Source: Blasia pusilla (Eukaryota > Marchantiophyta > Marchantiopsida > Blasiales). From it: 64,000 bases of DNA. Shown in pieces: positions 21,225 to 32,209 of the stretch. Numbering within the stretch: position 1 is the stretch's first letter; the number at the start of each line of letters is the position of its first letter. The stretch covers positions 18,228,001 to 18,292,000 of the forward strand of contig CM114272.1 of assembly GCA_050084515.1 (NCBI GenBank), given 5' to 3'. The translations under genes and the position numbers were made by a program. The notes beneath the pieces are model-generated. The model was not told the DNA's origin and did no database searches. It saw only the letters and a list, made by a program, of their open reading frames with translations.

Positions 21225-22506
21225 TGTCGTATAGTAAAATCAATCAATATGTAAATTCCTTCGTCATTAAGTGTTAGATAGAGTTTCATTAGTTTTAAGT
21301 AAATTGGCTTAGAAAAAGGAAATTCTTATGTTTAAACCTCTTTATGGTGCCTCTTTTATGCGGGCCCAACTTTAGGAAAAGGAGGTAATAAATAAAAGAT
21401 GACTTTATAAAAGTAAAGTAGTTGCTTTAATGAAAAGCAAAAGTAGTCTTGGTTGGTGGCTAGGTTAGTTGGGGTAATTCGGAAAATATCAAGTGGATAA
21501 AAGAGGATATTTTGGAAGAGATAAGAAGAAATCTACTTGTGTCAAAATATGATTGGCTAAGCCTTGAGAGGAAGCCATGTGGCACAAGATAAGATAAGCT
21601 CTATTTCGTACTCTTGTGAATCCCTTGTGAGTATATAAAGAGGAAGGACCTTCAAGGGTTCATCACCTTCTATTCCACATCTTGAGTCTTTCGTGTCTCT
21701 CTTGAGTGTATGGCTTTGGGATTGCTTGCTCTTCCAATGAGAGTGGATCATCCCTCTTGGGAGAGTAACTTGACCATGGTCTATTCTTCGAGAGGTTTCT
21801 AGAGTGTGGTGTGTGTGTGTGGGGATGAGAGGTTTGTCACAGTAGAGGAGTTTAGTCATACTAAAATAGCGGATGTTTTGGCTTGTTACTTCCCCAATGA
21901 GAGTGGATTACCCCTCTTGGGAGAATAACTCCGCCTAAACCCATTCTTGAGGAGAGTAGAGAATGTCTGTCAAGCATGGATAGGGGTGGAGCACAAGCTG
22001 TGCCCGACTTTCCTTTCCTCAATCCTAACCATGTCAAGGTACTCCTTGTAGATAGGCACTGGTTCACTCGCTATTTAGTTTATCACTTTGGGGAGGCGTT
22101 CATGAACCAGGTCATGCAATCTCCAACTTCGGTGATTCTTCCTATGGTCACATATGGAAGGACATGGGATTGTACTTTGTATGTCCTTATATAGCGATCC
22201 ATGGATGTCAATAGGCTTGCTCAAGTAGGGTTTAATAATAGTTATGCTATCTTCCTCGTGTACAAGCGTAAAATAGTTTATAGGGATTTTATAGTTAGGA
22301 ATTTCGGGGTCCGATGTTACGAAGAAGTGATCACCTCGGCACTTTCATTTGTGATACCTGTCGTGAGAGAATGGAGAGTGTACATCATAATTTTGTATTG
22401 AAAAAGGAGAACTTCTTAGAGAGTTCACCTTGCATCGACCGCATCTATTGCATCTACTACAGCTAGAAGGCCCGCCCTTGCTCGAAGAAAGACTCTCGAC
22501 ACGACA
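21225..22506 (+). mobile_element. Family-B solo LTR, 1282 bp, 4-bp TSD ACGT
   Basis: Starts TGTCGTATAGTAAAATC and ends CTCTCGACACGACA, identical in design to both LTRs of the complete family-B element. ACGT flanks both sides (21221-21224 and 22507-22510), and the host family-A integrase sequence is restored exactly when LTR and one ACGT are removed. A TATATAAAGAGG box near 21635 and two ~40-bp copies of CCAATGAGAGTGGAT(C/T)A(C/T)CCCTC are internal LTR features. Its 66-100 codon open frames recur in every LTR copy and are not treated as genes. Confidence 0.93.
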
Positions 22507-22782
22507 ACGTTCAACAAATTATTGCCAGATGCATGGAGTGTGATCAAGTCCGAGCATCGTTCAATGCTCCTACTCCACAATTGCATCCACTTCCGATCAT
22601 GGGTTTAGGTTATAGATGGAGTTTGGATGTTGCAAGACCTTTACCTTTGACGGAGCGCCATAGTCGGATGTGTTGGTGATGGTCGAGCACTTCTCGAAGT
22701 GAATAGAGTTGATTACATTGCCTCACAAAGTGAGTTAGGGAGTAGCGTATGCCTTCCTAGATCGAGTGTTGAGCCATTACGG
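22507..22782 (+). pseudogene. Family-A integrase core fragment between two solo LTRs
   Basis: Continues the interrupted integrase: CARCMECDQVRASFNAP-like zinc region, MGLGYRWSLDVARPLPLTER (first catalytic Asp block), MVEHFSK and YAFLDRVLSHYG. It then breaks at ACGG (22779-22782) into the second solo LTR; the frame resumes at 23981 with GGCACCAACTGAGGTG. Confidence 0.8.
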
Positions 22783-23980
22783 TGTCGTGTCGAGAGCCTT
22801 TCTCCGAGTAAGGGCAGGCCTTCTAGTTGTGGCAGACGCGGTCAATGCAAGATGACCTCTCTGAGAAGATCTCTTTTTCAATATAAAATTATTATGTATA
22901 CTCTCCATTCTCTCATGACAGGTATCACAAATGGAAGTGCCGAGGCGATCACTTCTTCGTAGCATCGGACCCAAAAATTCCTAACTATAAAATCCCTATA
23001 AACTATTTTACGCTTGTATACGAGGAAGATAGCACAACTAGTATTAAACCCTACTTGAGCAGGCCTATTGACGTCCATGGATCGCTATATAAGGACATAC
23101 AAAGTACAATCCCATATCCTTCCATATGTGACGATAGGAAGGATCACCGGAGTTGGAGATTGAATGACATGGTTCATGAACGCCTTCCCAAAATGATAAA
23201 CTAAATAGCAAGTGAACCAGTGCCTATCTACAAAGAATATCTTGACATGGTATGGATTAAGGAAAGGAAAGTCGGGCCCAACTCCTGCTCCACCCCTATC
23301 CATGCTTGACAAACATTCTCTACTCTCCTCAAGAATGAGTTTTGGCAGAGTTATTCTTCCGAGAGGGATAATCCACTCTCATTGGGGAAGTAACAAGCCA
23401 AAACATTCACTATTTCAGTATGACTACACTCCTCTAAGGTGATAAATATCTCATCTCCACACACACACCACACTCTAGAAACTTCTCGAAGAATAGACCA
23501 TGGTCAAGTTACTCTTCTAAGAGGGGTGATCCACTCTCATTGGAAGAGCAAGCAATCCCAAAGTCATACATTCAAGAGTGACACGAAAGACTCAAGATGT
23601 GGAATAGAAGGTAATGAACCCTTGAAGGTCCCTCCTCTTTATATACTCACAAGAGATCCACAAGAGTACGAAATAGAGCTTATCTTATCTTGTGCCACAT
23701 GGCTTCCTCTCAAGACTTAGCCAATCACATTTTGACACAAGTAGATTTCCTCTTATCTCTTCCAAAATATCCTCTTTTATCCACTTGATATTTTCCAAAT
23801 TACCCCAACTAACCTAGCCACCAACCAAGCCTAAATTTGGGCCCGCATAAAAGAGGCACCATAAAGAGGTTTAAACATGGGAATTTCCTTTCCTAAGCTA
23901 ATTTACTTAATACTAATAAAACTCTATCTAACACTTAACGAGGAAGGAGTTTACACACTGCCTAATTTTACTATACGACA
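22783..23980 (-). mobile_element. Family-B solo LTR, inverted, 1198 bp, 4-bp TSD ACGG
   Basis: On the plus strand it runs from TGTCGTGTCGAGAGCC to ATTTTACTATACGACA, the reverse complement of the family-B LTR. ACGG occurs at 22779-22782 and 23981-23984. It is the second family-B insertion into the same family-A integrase remnant, in opposite orientation to the first. Confidence 0.93.
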
Positions 23981-23998
23981 ACGGGGCACCAACTGAGG

Positions 23999-24316
23999 TG
24001 TTGATATTAAAGATTGAGTTATAGTTAAGTTCATGAGATACCTGAACTGCTATATTTGATACTCACACGAAGTAAGAAAGATTAATCTTGGTTAGTTAGT
24101 TAAGCGCGATTATCTTAACTAGGATTAGTTAATCAAAGTTAGTCTAACTCGAGATTATGGTTAAGGTTATGATTATGATTTCTTGTACATACCCTATATA
24201 ATTGAAAAAGGGACCAGCCTCCACTCATTCTCTCATTGCAAATTTCGTTCTCCATGGTGTTGTGTGTGTGTGAGAGCCGTTTTCCGCCAAATATGCTTGT
24301 TTAACAGTTTTCCACA
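23999..24316 (+). mobile_element. 5' LTR of a Ty1/copia element, ~318 bp
   Basis: A TGTTGATATT...TTTTCCACA segment is immediately followed by a tRNA-iMet-type primer-binding site. Size and ends are normal for copia. The left edge is uncertain by about 8 bp, because TGTTGATA also continues the family-A integrase target sequence. No 3' LTR is present in the window. Confidence 0.7.
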
Positions 24317-24330
24317 TTGTATCAGAGCGA
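24317..24330 (+). promoter_or_regulatory. Copia primer-binding site
   Basis: TTGTATCAGAGCGA closely resembles the plant consensus TGGTATCAGAGC, complementary to initiator-Met tRNA, and lies directly after the LTR end. Confidence 0.8.
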
Positions 24331-24819
24331 TAGGAGAACATCACTTGAAATTCTTGGTGTTTGAGGAGAAAAGAGAGGCAAGATAAAGAAAAATTTCAGT
24401 TTGGGAGAAAGAAATTTTATTCAAAGCTCAGTGGGTGCAGATTTCAGGTAGAGCTTTGATGGTGATAAAACTTTGGAGGCATTTTTTGGGCTTTCCCGCT
24501 CGATTAGCCATCTGGGTCCACAGCGGCTAGCATGACGTCAAATTTTGGTTTTAGCTTCCTTGTGGAGCTTGTTGAGAGCTTTTAAACGCACCCAAAATTG
24601 CTTGATTCTAACATTCTGAGCTCTTGTAGTAGCAATTTTAATGTAGGAAAGTGCAATAAAAGTTTTGCAATTTGCTCTCTACATGCCAATTTCCACAAGT
24701 TCTTTCATACAATTGATCAATTTTGGAAAATTTCAGGTCGATTTATGTGTAAGAGTGGTCTATGCTTCAATTGAAGCAATAGAAAGCCTGATATAGGCTT
24801 TTTGTGAGTGAAATCGTTC

Positions 24820-25430
24820 ATGATGGAGTATTCCTCAACAACAATCAAAGGCGAGACGCTAGATAAGCAGAATTGCAATGTCTGGAAGTTTCGCATGAAA
24901 CAATTTATCATGGGTCAAGAACTATGGGAGCTTGTCACAGGTGATGAGGCTAAACCAGAAGGTGACTTAACAAACTTGAATGTTCGCGCCTGGAATAAAC
25001 GCGCAAGGCAAGTAATCCACTATATTTCAATAACAATCAATTCGCCAATGATAGGTCACATTCAAGATGTTGATATTCCGAAGGAGGCTTGGGATCCATT
25101 AGAAAAGTTGTTCCACACATCTACAAAGGCCACAAAGCTTCAATTGAAACAACAATTGAATGAAGTGAGAAAAGGATCGTAGAGCATTAATGATTATATT
25201 TTGAGTATCAGACATATTATTGATTAGTTGAACATCGTTGGAGTGACAGTAGAAGATGATGATATGATTTTGTTCACTCTTCAAGGCGTTCCAAAAGATT
25301 ACAAGTCCTTTGAGACCTCTATCTCTATAAGAGAGAAGTATCCAACCTTTCAAGAATTAGTTCCTCAGTGAAGAGATGCACCTAGTAGGCAACGGTAGCT
25401 TGTCTAGTCTACAAGAGAGTGCGCTATTTG
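24820..25430 (+). pseudogene. Copia Gag
   Basis: Contains LDKQNCNVWKFRMKQFI, LWELVTGDEAKPEG, the Gag core (IPKEAWDPLEKLFHTSTKAT, then LKQQLNEVRKGS) and, past a TAG at 25180-25182 and another in IID-stop-LNI, VTVEDDDMILFTLQGVPKDY, the standard copia Gag layout (UBN2-type). It would form the virus-like particle. It loses frame near 25370. Confidence 0.85.
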
Positions 25431-25599
25431 CAGATTATGGATCAAATAGAGATAGTGATCGTGGCAGAAACTTCCGTGGTCATGGTGGATATCAAGCATA
25501 TGGAGGAAGAGACACTCACTATAACGTCACTCAATGAACTACGACCCAATACCACACACAATCACAAGGTGGTGATGATGGAAACTGTTGGGGTCGAGG

Positions 25600-26120
25600 T
25601 CAGCAACAGAGGGTCTTTGGATCTTGCAATTATTGTGGCATAAAGGGTCACTATGCAAAGTTTTGCCTCAAGAAGAAGGCAGATATGAGAACAAGAGCCT
25701 TACAGCAACAAAACTATGTGGAGCAACAACACCAAGAGCAATACCAAGAACAACAACATTCACAAACGGAGCATCTCTTGGTCATGACTCATCATATGGG
25801 GGCAATGGTCAAGAAAGACTCAACAACATATTGGTACATTGACTCTGCTGCATCAAATCACATAACCTCACAACTTAAGTGGTTCAGTAGTTTGGAGCCG
25901 ATGAAAGATCCTAGAATTGTGCTCACAAGAGATGACACTCAACATCATATCACGCATATCGATAAAGTTCCAATAGCATCAAATGATCTTTGTGCTCTTG
26001 GAAATGTTCTCTATGTTCCTACCATTGCAAGAAACTTGATCTCTGTAGGACAGATAGTAGAACAGGGTTATCATGTGAAGTTGAACGCAGATGGTTATTT
26101 CATTGAAATAATGGATGACT
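25600..26120 (+). pseudogene. Copia zinc knuckle and protease
   Basis: A CCHC knuckle CNYCGIKGHYAKFC (about 25630-25670) is followed by the protease block TTYWYIDSAASNHIT, in which the copia DSGAS/DSAAS active site is intact, then VLYVPTIARNLISVGQ and GYHVKLNADGYFIEIMDD. A TAG ends the open stretch at 26120. Confidence 0.85.
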
Positions 26121-27610
26121 AGACTACAATAGTCAAAGGAACTAGATTTGGTAGAATGTTCAAATTAGATGTTTCTATGCCAGAGATTCAAATAGCAATG
26201 TATGGTCAAACCGGCCAACAAGTCACAGATCTAAATGTGTAGTATACAAGAATTGGACATATGAATCTTCAAAGATTATAGAGTCTTCTATCATCTAATA
26301 TAGTAATATGACTCCCTAAATTAGCAAGTCCTGCTACCTTAGAGGTATGTCCTGCTTGCCAATTTGGAAAATAAGCTACGTTTCCTTTTCCAAAGCAAAG
26401 TAGAAGAGCATCCATGATATTGGAGTTGATTGACAGTGATGTGTGGACAATATCACAACATAGCCTTAGTGGTTGCCAATACTTTGTTTCATTTATTGAT
26501 GACTTCTCTAAGTATATGTGGGTATACTTTGTGAAAGCCAAGTCAGAGGTATTCTCAATGTTCCAAACATTCAGAGTTCTAGTAGAGAAGCATATTGGAT
26601 AACACATTCTGAAATTACGTTGTGATGGAGGAGGAGAGTATCTTTCAACATAGTTTGATGATTATTTACGTCAGAATGACATCCAATGCTAAGTGACTTG
26701 CTGTTACACTCCACAATAAAATGGAGTGGTTGAAGCTCGTGTCGCTTTAGCAATATGTCGATTGGATTAAACTTCACAGGAAGTTAATCTGATTTTGTAG
26801 GGTCATTGACATATTGCAAAAGTGGCTCGAGCTATGCTGAATAAGAAGAATATGCCTAAGATATACTGTGCAGAGACTGTAGCATGTGCGGTCTTCTTAA
26901 TCAACTGAAATCCAACAATAAGAGTTCATGATAAAACTCCATTCGAAGTCTTCACAGAAAGTTAATCTGATTTTTCCTTCTTGAAAGTATTTGGCTCTAT
27001 TTGTTATGCTCATGTTCCTTTAGAGAGACGTAAAAAATTAGACCCAAAGTCTGAAAGATGTATCTTCATTGGCTATGCTGATGGAACTACGTGGTATAAG
27101 TGCTACATTCCATCCTCTAGGCAGTTTATTATTAGTAGGGATGTTGTCTTGGATGAGCTAAAGTCATGGTATGCTCCATCTGAGCCTATTCCATCTCTAA
27201 ACTCGTCTGTTGAGGGGGAGAATATTATTGTAAACCAACAGACATTGTCTTCAACTTCCCCAAGTACTAGTGCAGGATTAGGAGAAGTCCTAGATTCATC
27301 ACTTAAATATGTAAGTCCATGGATGGGAAGAGTACGTATTCAATGTGTTGACACTAGTCAGAGCTCGAGTCAGGTGTCAGAGAACAACAACTTTGTAGAT
27401 CTAGTTCATATATTCACAAATGAAGGATTCCTTGCGACACATCATGCACATATGATGCCTACCCTTCAAGAACAAGAGCCGAGTTGTTTTGAAGAAGTTG
27501 CAAGTAAAGTCGAATGGATTGAAGCTATGGAGGAAGAGCTTACTGCATTAAGATATAAACAAACATGGAAGCTGGTTGATATACCTTTCGATAAGGAAGC
27601 TATTGGTTAA
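26121..27610 (+). pseudogene. Copia integrase
   Basis: The zinc-binding pre-integrase region (RIGHMNLQRL...CPACQFGK) is followed by the catalytic core: first Asp in ELIDSDVWTI, then YFVSFIDDFSKYMWVYFVK, second Asp in LRCDGGGEYLS, and the glutamate region PQ-stop-NGVVEARVA. The C-terminal part LKVFGSICYAHVPLERRKKL...CIFIGYADGTTWYKCY is well kept (209 open codons from 26981). A short duplicated segment (AGTTAATCTGATTTT at about 26780 and 26960) lies in the damaged middle. At least eight stops interrupt it. Confidence 0.85.
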
Positions 27611-28657
27611 TGGGTTTACAAAATCAAGCGCAATCAAGATGGTACAATTAACAGATACAAAGCGAGATTGGTGGCTAAGGGCTATGCACAACAATATGGT
27701 ATTAATTATGAAGAAACATTTAGCCTTTCTGCAAAGATGGCGACTACAAGAACAGTGGTTACAGTTGCAATAAGTAAGAAGTGGAGATTACATCCCATGG
27801 ACGTTAAGAATGCCTTCTTGAATGGAGATCTATACGAGGAGGTATATATATCACTCAACCACTCGGATACGAGCATCCCAACTTTCCATTTCGCGTATGC
27901 AGGTTGAAGAAAGCTCGATACGGGCTCAAACACGCTCCATGAGCTTGGTATGGCAAGATTACATACGTCCTACAAGAGTCGAGTTTTAGGGTATGTGATT
28001 CTGACTCTTCGTTATATGTCTTGAGAGGTCAAGATCATGCGGTTCTCATTGTGTTGTATGTTGACTATCTCATGATTATTGGGAGTACTGAAGAAATGGT
28101 ACAACAAGTCAAGCTTAAGTTACAAGCAAAATTTGATATGAAGAACTTGGGAGAACTTCCTTGGTATTCAGTTTATCAAGGTTGGAGAGAGCATGTGGTT
28201 ACTACAACGATAACATGCTCTTCATATGCTTTTAAAATATGGTATGACGGATTGTAAGCCAATCTCTACACCGTTGGACCAAAGTATGAAGCTAAGAGTG
28301 GATGAAGGAGAGTTGCTTGCAGATTCTAATACGTACAGGCGCATGGTTGGAAGTTTGATCTATCTAACTATAACCAGACGAGATTTGAGTTATGGTGTTG
28401 GTCTAGTGAGCCAGTTTATGCAAGCACCTCGAAAACCTCATCTTGATGTTGTGAGGAGGATTATGCCGTATGTGAAATTCTCTATTCAATTCGGGCTTCA
28501 ATTTGAACCTTCTCCGAGTTTTCAATTATAGAGATTCACAGATGGTGATTGGGCAAAAAGCGTGTCTGATCGACACTCCACATCTGGTTATTCATTTACT
28601 TTGGGAAGCGCAACTATAAGTTGGACTTCAAAGAACCAACCTACAGTTGCTTTATCC
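27540..28657 (+). pseudogene. Copia reverse transcriptase and RNase H start
   Basis: RT blocks are WVYKIKRNQDGTINRYKARL, VAKGYAQQYGINYEETF and MDVKNAFLNGDLYEEVY. The catalytic YVDD reads YVDYL (28057-28071), so the polymerase centre is lost. CKPISTPLDQSMKL, YRRMVGSLIYLTITRRDLSY and the RNase H segment DGDWAKSVSDRHSTSGY...SWTSKNQPTVALS follow. The reading is cut at the junction with the family-A LTR. Confidence 0.87.
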
Positions 28658-28658
28658 C

Positions 28659-29314
28659 TGCCGTGTTCATACACATCGCTACACAACATACATCGCTATC
28701 ACAAAAAATACATACAAACACCCACGATCCCATGCTAACTTATGGCATCCAAACAACGAGACAAGAAGTACCAAAATATCTCCAATTAAAATAAGATCCA
28801 ATATCTCTCATAACACCATAGTTCTCACATGTGTGCATCTCACATATCTCTCTCAATGTTAAACCAAACCCACTTTCCTAATGAAAGGTTTGGGCTACAC
28901 ACAAAAGGCAAGCAAGACCATAGCTCCGCCGCCTCATGCTAAGAGGTTGAACAAAGAGAGAATGAGCTCTCAAGCTCTCTCTCTCCTTTAGGTATATCCC
29001 TTCCCTCTCCCAAGCTCTCTCCATAATAACCTATGCTCCCAAGTCACCTCCTTGGCTCTTGATCTGATGTAGGAGGTCAAGGGCCAATTACCAAAAATAT
29101 AAACTTGATCATATACTCAAAAGGGTACTTACCTAAAATAGTAAGTTCCTCAATATGGCTCCAAATGAGCCGAAACGAAGGGGAAACCTGCTCTCTCAGG
29201 TTTCTCGGGGCCTCCACAGGTCATCCTCAACCTATTGAGTCTGTCCTCAACTACTCACAAAGGCGCTCTACTAGATAGGATAGATCTCACCGATCTATCC
29301 TAAAAGACGTGACA
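28659..29314 (-). mobile_element. Family-A LTR, near complete (~656 bp)
   Basis: On the plus strand it runs from TGCCGTGTTCATACACATCG to CTATCCTAAAAGACGTGACA, so on the element's strand it begins TGTCACGTC. Internal blocks recur at 5720-6130, 12090-12597, 38000-38533 and 39065-39312. No matching target duplication was found at its edges. Confidence 0.75.
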
Positions 29315-29450
29315 ATTATCGTGCGCATACACATTGCTATACAACATACGTCATTGTCATCGAATACACACAAAAATAGGCACGATCCCATGCTAACTCG
29401 TGGCATCCACACAACGGGACAAGAAGTACCAAAATATCTCCAATCGCCCT
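29315..29450 (-). mobile_element. Second, truncated family-A LTR start
   Basis: Directly after the previous LTR, ATCGTGCGCATACACATTGC...GATCCCATGCTAACTCGTGG...ATATCTCCAATC repeats the first ~135 bp of the LTR and then passes into the 3' untranslated part of A2. It may be the true 3' LTR remnant of A2. Confidence 0.65.
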
Positions 29451-29624
29451 CCTAGTTGGTGGTTAGGTCCCTCTAACTCTAGATAAGCATATATCCCTAC
29501 CTACCATGACATACATCTCTCAAACGGTAAGAGCAAGAAGGTCGGGTGCTTATGTGGCCTCATCATTAGTCGCCTTCTTATCATCCATGTCACAGACATA
29601 AGTCAAAATGTAGAACTACCTACT

Positions 29625-30074
29625 TTATATACATCTGGGACACATCCATCGTCTTTGATGAACCCTAGTGAGAGGTGGCGTAAAAAATGCCATATGCCAT
29701 CCTCTCAAACACCCATCACAGACTAGCATAGTGGCTGCACCATGGGTGGAACCACACAATTTACACCGCAAGCCTACACAAACTATTGCTAAGCTCAGAT
29801 CAACTGTACCATCAATGTTCGGAAGATGATATGGCGCACAGTTATGCACATAGTCTTTCCAAACCATACCATCGCGTCCCTCCAATAAGAGAATACCGGA
29901 TGGCAAAACCTCACGCACTCTCAAGATTATGCGCTCTGCAGTCAACACCTCACTAGTATCTTGACGAATAGCCGCAGGTAAATCTGGCTCTCTACCATAA
30001 AGCAACAAGTACGGTGAGAAAGACCCTAAGGATGCATGCTTGCTGAATCTGTATCCCATCGCCAACCATGGCAA
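29625..30074 (-). pseudogene. A2 integrase C-terminus fused to a PHD finger
   Basis: 149 open codons. The first part is the end of the integrase catalytic half (SFSPYLLLYGREPDLP). ILRVREVLPSGILLLEGRDG, a C-terminal SH3-like segment, follows, then NCAPYHLPNIDGTVD. The last 45 residues are a PHD-type zinc finger: CKLC, CDGC, GWH, TPPLTRV and RWMCPRC in the correct spacing of the C4HC3 fold. The sixth ligand, expected in the YC/AC position after GWHM, is Phe in this copy (WHMAFF). PHD fingers usually read histone H3 N-termini, so the domain could guide integration or methylation by chromatin state. The integrase-PHD join is in one uninterrupted frame, ending in a proper stop. Confidence 0.82.
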
Positions 30075-30199
30075 CTGAAGGTCCCAATCTCCTAGATGAC
30101 CTCTCTACAAGCCATACTTGCGTAGTCCTCTCTTCACCATATGCACAACCCGCTCCATTAGTCCATCCGCCTCACGATGATCTTGCGAAGTAGTGCGGT

Positions 30200-30925
30200 G
30201 GTCGATCAGTGCCTAATCATACAAGGCTTGAAACTCCCCGCGGAACTCTCTACCTATCAACACCTCAGTTGGTGCACCGTAATGACTCAACATTCGATCT
30301 AGGAAGGCATACACTACTCCCTCACTCGCTTTGTCAGGCAATGCAACTAACTCTATCCACTCCGAGAAGTGCTCGACCATCACCAAAACGTAAGGACTAT
30401 GGCAAAGATCCTCAAAATCCAAACTCCATCTATAACCTAAATCCATGATTGGCGGTGGATGCAATTTTGGAGTTGGAGCATTGAACGATGCTCGGACTCG
30501 ATCACACACCATGTATCTGGCAACAAAGTGTTGAACGTCAATCTGCATGCCTCGCCACCAATATTGAATCTGGAGCAAGCTTTACGTCCACTTCACTCCA
30601 AAATGACCCAACTCCTCGTGGGCTTGACGCACCAAACATGCTCTCTGCAAATGATGAGACACTCCACACACTCTACCATCCTCCCACACTCGCAACATAT
30701 ATGTGCCCTCCCACCGGAACCGTCTGGCTTGCTGTAGGATCCAATCTCGCTCTCTAGCAACCATTGTGCACGTGACGCTGCCATTACGCAGGTACTCCAA
30801 GACCACTCCATTGTCGTGAATATTTGGGTTACCTCTCGTCTCCTCACCGGCCTTTGGATCTAAGGACTCCCCATCAGACCTCGCCATCGAAGTCTCAACA
30901 ATCTGGCTCTCCATAACCAACAAGC
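30200..30925 (-). pseudogene. A2 integrase zinc domain and core
   Basis: The HHCC region includes RQAHEELGHFGVKWT and RYMVCDRVRASF (first Cys of the CxxC changed to Tyr; A3 keeps it). The core has GYRWSLDFE (first Asp), VMVEHFSEWIELV and DRMLSHYGAPTEVL. The second catalytic block reads IGREFRGEFQ instead of the DQGTEFHGEFQ seen in A3, so the enzyme is dead. A frame break at about 30580 separates the two domains. Confidence 0.82.
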
Positions 30926-31450
30926 TCAAATAGGCTTACGCATGCCATCCTGGCACCAACTCCTCATCACTCTCACCATGCCAACGAGCTCTAGTGTGCG
31001 ACAGCCCACATTGCAGTGCTCTCTACCATCATCGTCATGCTGGGTGAGCACGGCTCCAAGCCCTAACATGCTCCAATCGGTATGCAACTCGAAAGGACGC
31101 CCTCTGATCGGTCTCCTCAATATGGGCACAGATGTCAATCTATCCTTGAGCATTTCAAATTCTCTCTCTTGCTCATCCCCCCAGTGCCACTCCTGATCCA
31201 CCTTGGTCATCAAGGTTAGCCGCTTCACAATCGGACTGAAATCCTTGAAGCACCGTCGATAGAAGTTCGCCAATCCCATGAATGCACAAACTCGACTCAC
31301 ATCTGTGGGGCGTGGAATGCGTGAAATAGCCTCTACCTTTGTTTGTTGCATACCAAGACCCCTAGGGTATATCGTATGACCCAAGTACTCATTCTGGTCG
31401 TAGAAGAACTTGCACTTGCCTGGATGTAGCTTCAGCCTATGTAACTGCAA
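30926..31450 (-). pseudogene. A2 RT connection and RNase H
   Basis: 174 open codons. The RT thumb LHPGKCKFFYDQNEYLGHTI and ISRIPRPTDVSRVCAFMGLA-NFYRR are followed by the RNase H start FELHTDWSMLGLGAVLTQHD (first catalytic Asp, with the usual SxxGLGAVL). It degrades RNA in RNA-DNA hybrids during reverse transcription. The RNase H C-terminal part continues in another frame to about 30930. Confidence 0.88.
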
Positions 31451-31453
31451 TCG

Positions 31454-32209
31454 TCAAAACACCTCCTCTAGATGTCGCTCTTGCTCCTCAACCGTGGCGC
31501 TAAAGACTACGATGTCATCAATATAACACCTAACAAAATCCAGATCTGCCAAGATCCTATCCATGATCCTCTGAAACTCAGCCGGGGCATTCTTTAACCC
31601 GAATGGTAAGAACCGCCACTGGTACAAATAATCCTTCTCGTGAGGATCGATGCCCCAAAATTCCGTCTTTTGTTTGTCCTCCAATCTGATAGGCAACTGA
31701 TGGTATTCGGCTTGCAAATCCAATGAACTAAAGATCTTTGCATGCCCAATCGCATCAAAGATCTCCTCAGGGGTGGGCATGGCATACCTATTGGACTTTG
31801 TCTGCCGATTAATAGGTCGGTAATCTCCACACATTCGCCTATCCGTCTAGTTGCCATGCCCATCCTTCTTGGCGGGCATGAAAGTGGCAGATGCATACTC
31901 TCCATGCGACATCTCCACTAGTCCTGCTCCAACCAAGTCCTGGATCCTACTTTGAATCAAAGCCCTCTCCATGTCACTGTACCTGTAGGGTCGTCGAAAG
32001 ATCAGCGTGTCACTCGACAACTCAATGCGGATCCTTGGACCCTTCAGCGTACCCAAATCATGCATACTAAATGCAAAACAACTTCTATAACTCCCGAGGA
32101 ACTGGTGTATCCGGCGTTGCTCTCCTCTTGTCAACTTAGGGCCCATATCTGGCTCCCAAGTCTCCATCGTGACTACAGTAGGACTCTCTGGCGCGAGTAT
32201 CGGTGCTTG
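31454..32209 (-). pseudogene. A2 reverse transcriptase
   Basis: The segment begins METWEPDMGPKLTRGEQRRI, followed by the DLVGAGLVEMSHGEYASATF fingers region, CGDYRPINRQTKSNRYAMPT, SSLDLQAEYHQLPI (first Asp region), WRFLPFGLKNAPAEFQRIMD and the catalytic YIDDIVVFS. This is a typical Ty3/gypsy RT with all core motifs present. Its only stop within the domain is a TAG at 31847-31849, where A3 has Trp. Upstream it is continuous in frame with the methyltransferase, separated by TAG 32210-32212. Confidence 0.92.

Larger units (their letters stand above)
24317..28657 (+). mobile_element. Ty1/copia retrotransposon internal region, decayed and 3'-truncated
   Basis: The order Gag, CCHC, protease, integrase, RT, RNase H (copia order) is followed from 24820 to 28657, where RNase H stops abruptly at family-A LTR sequence, so the 3' LTR is lost. 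At least fifteen in-frame stops and several frameshifts are present. Many stops replace Gln, Arg or Trp (for example the PQQNG block reads PQ-stop-NG), a C-to-T/G-to-A spectrum. Confidence 0.88.
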
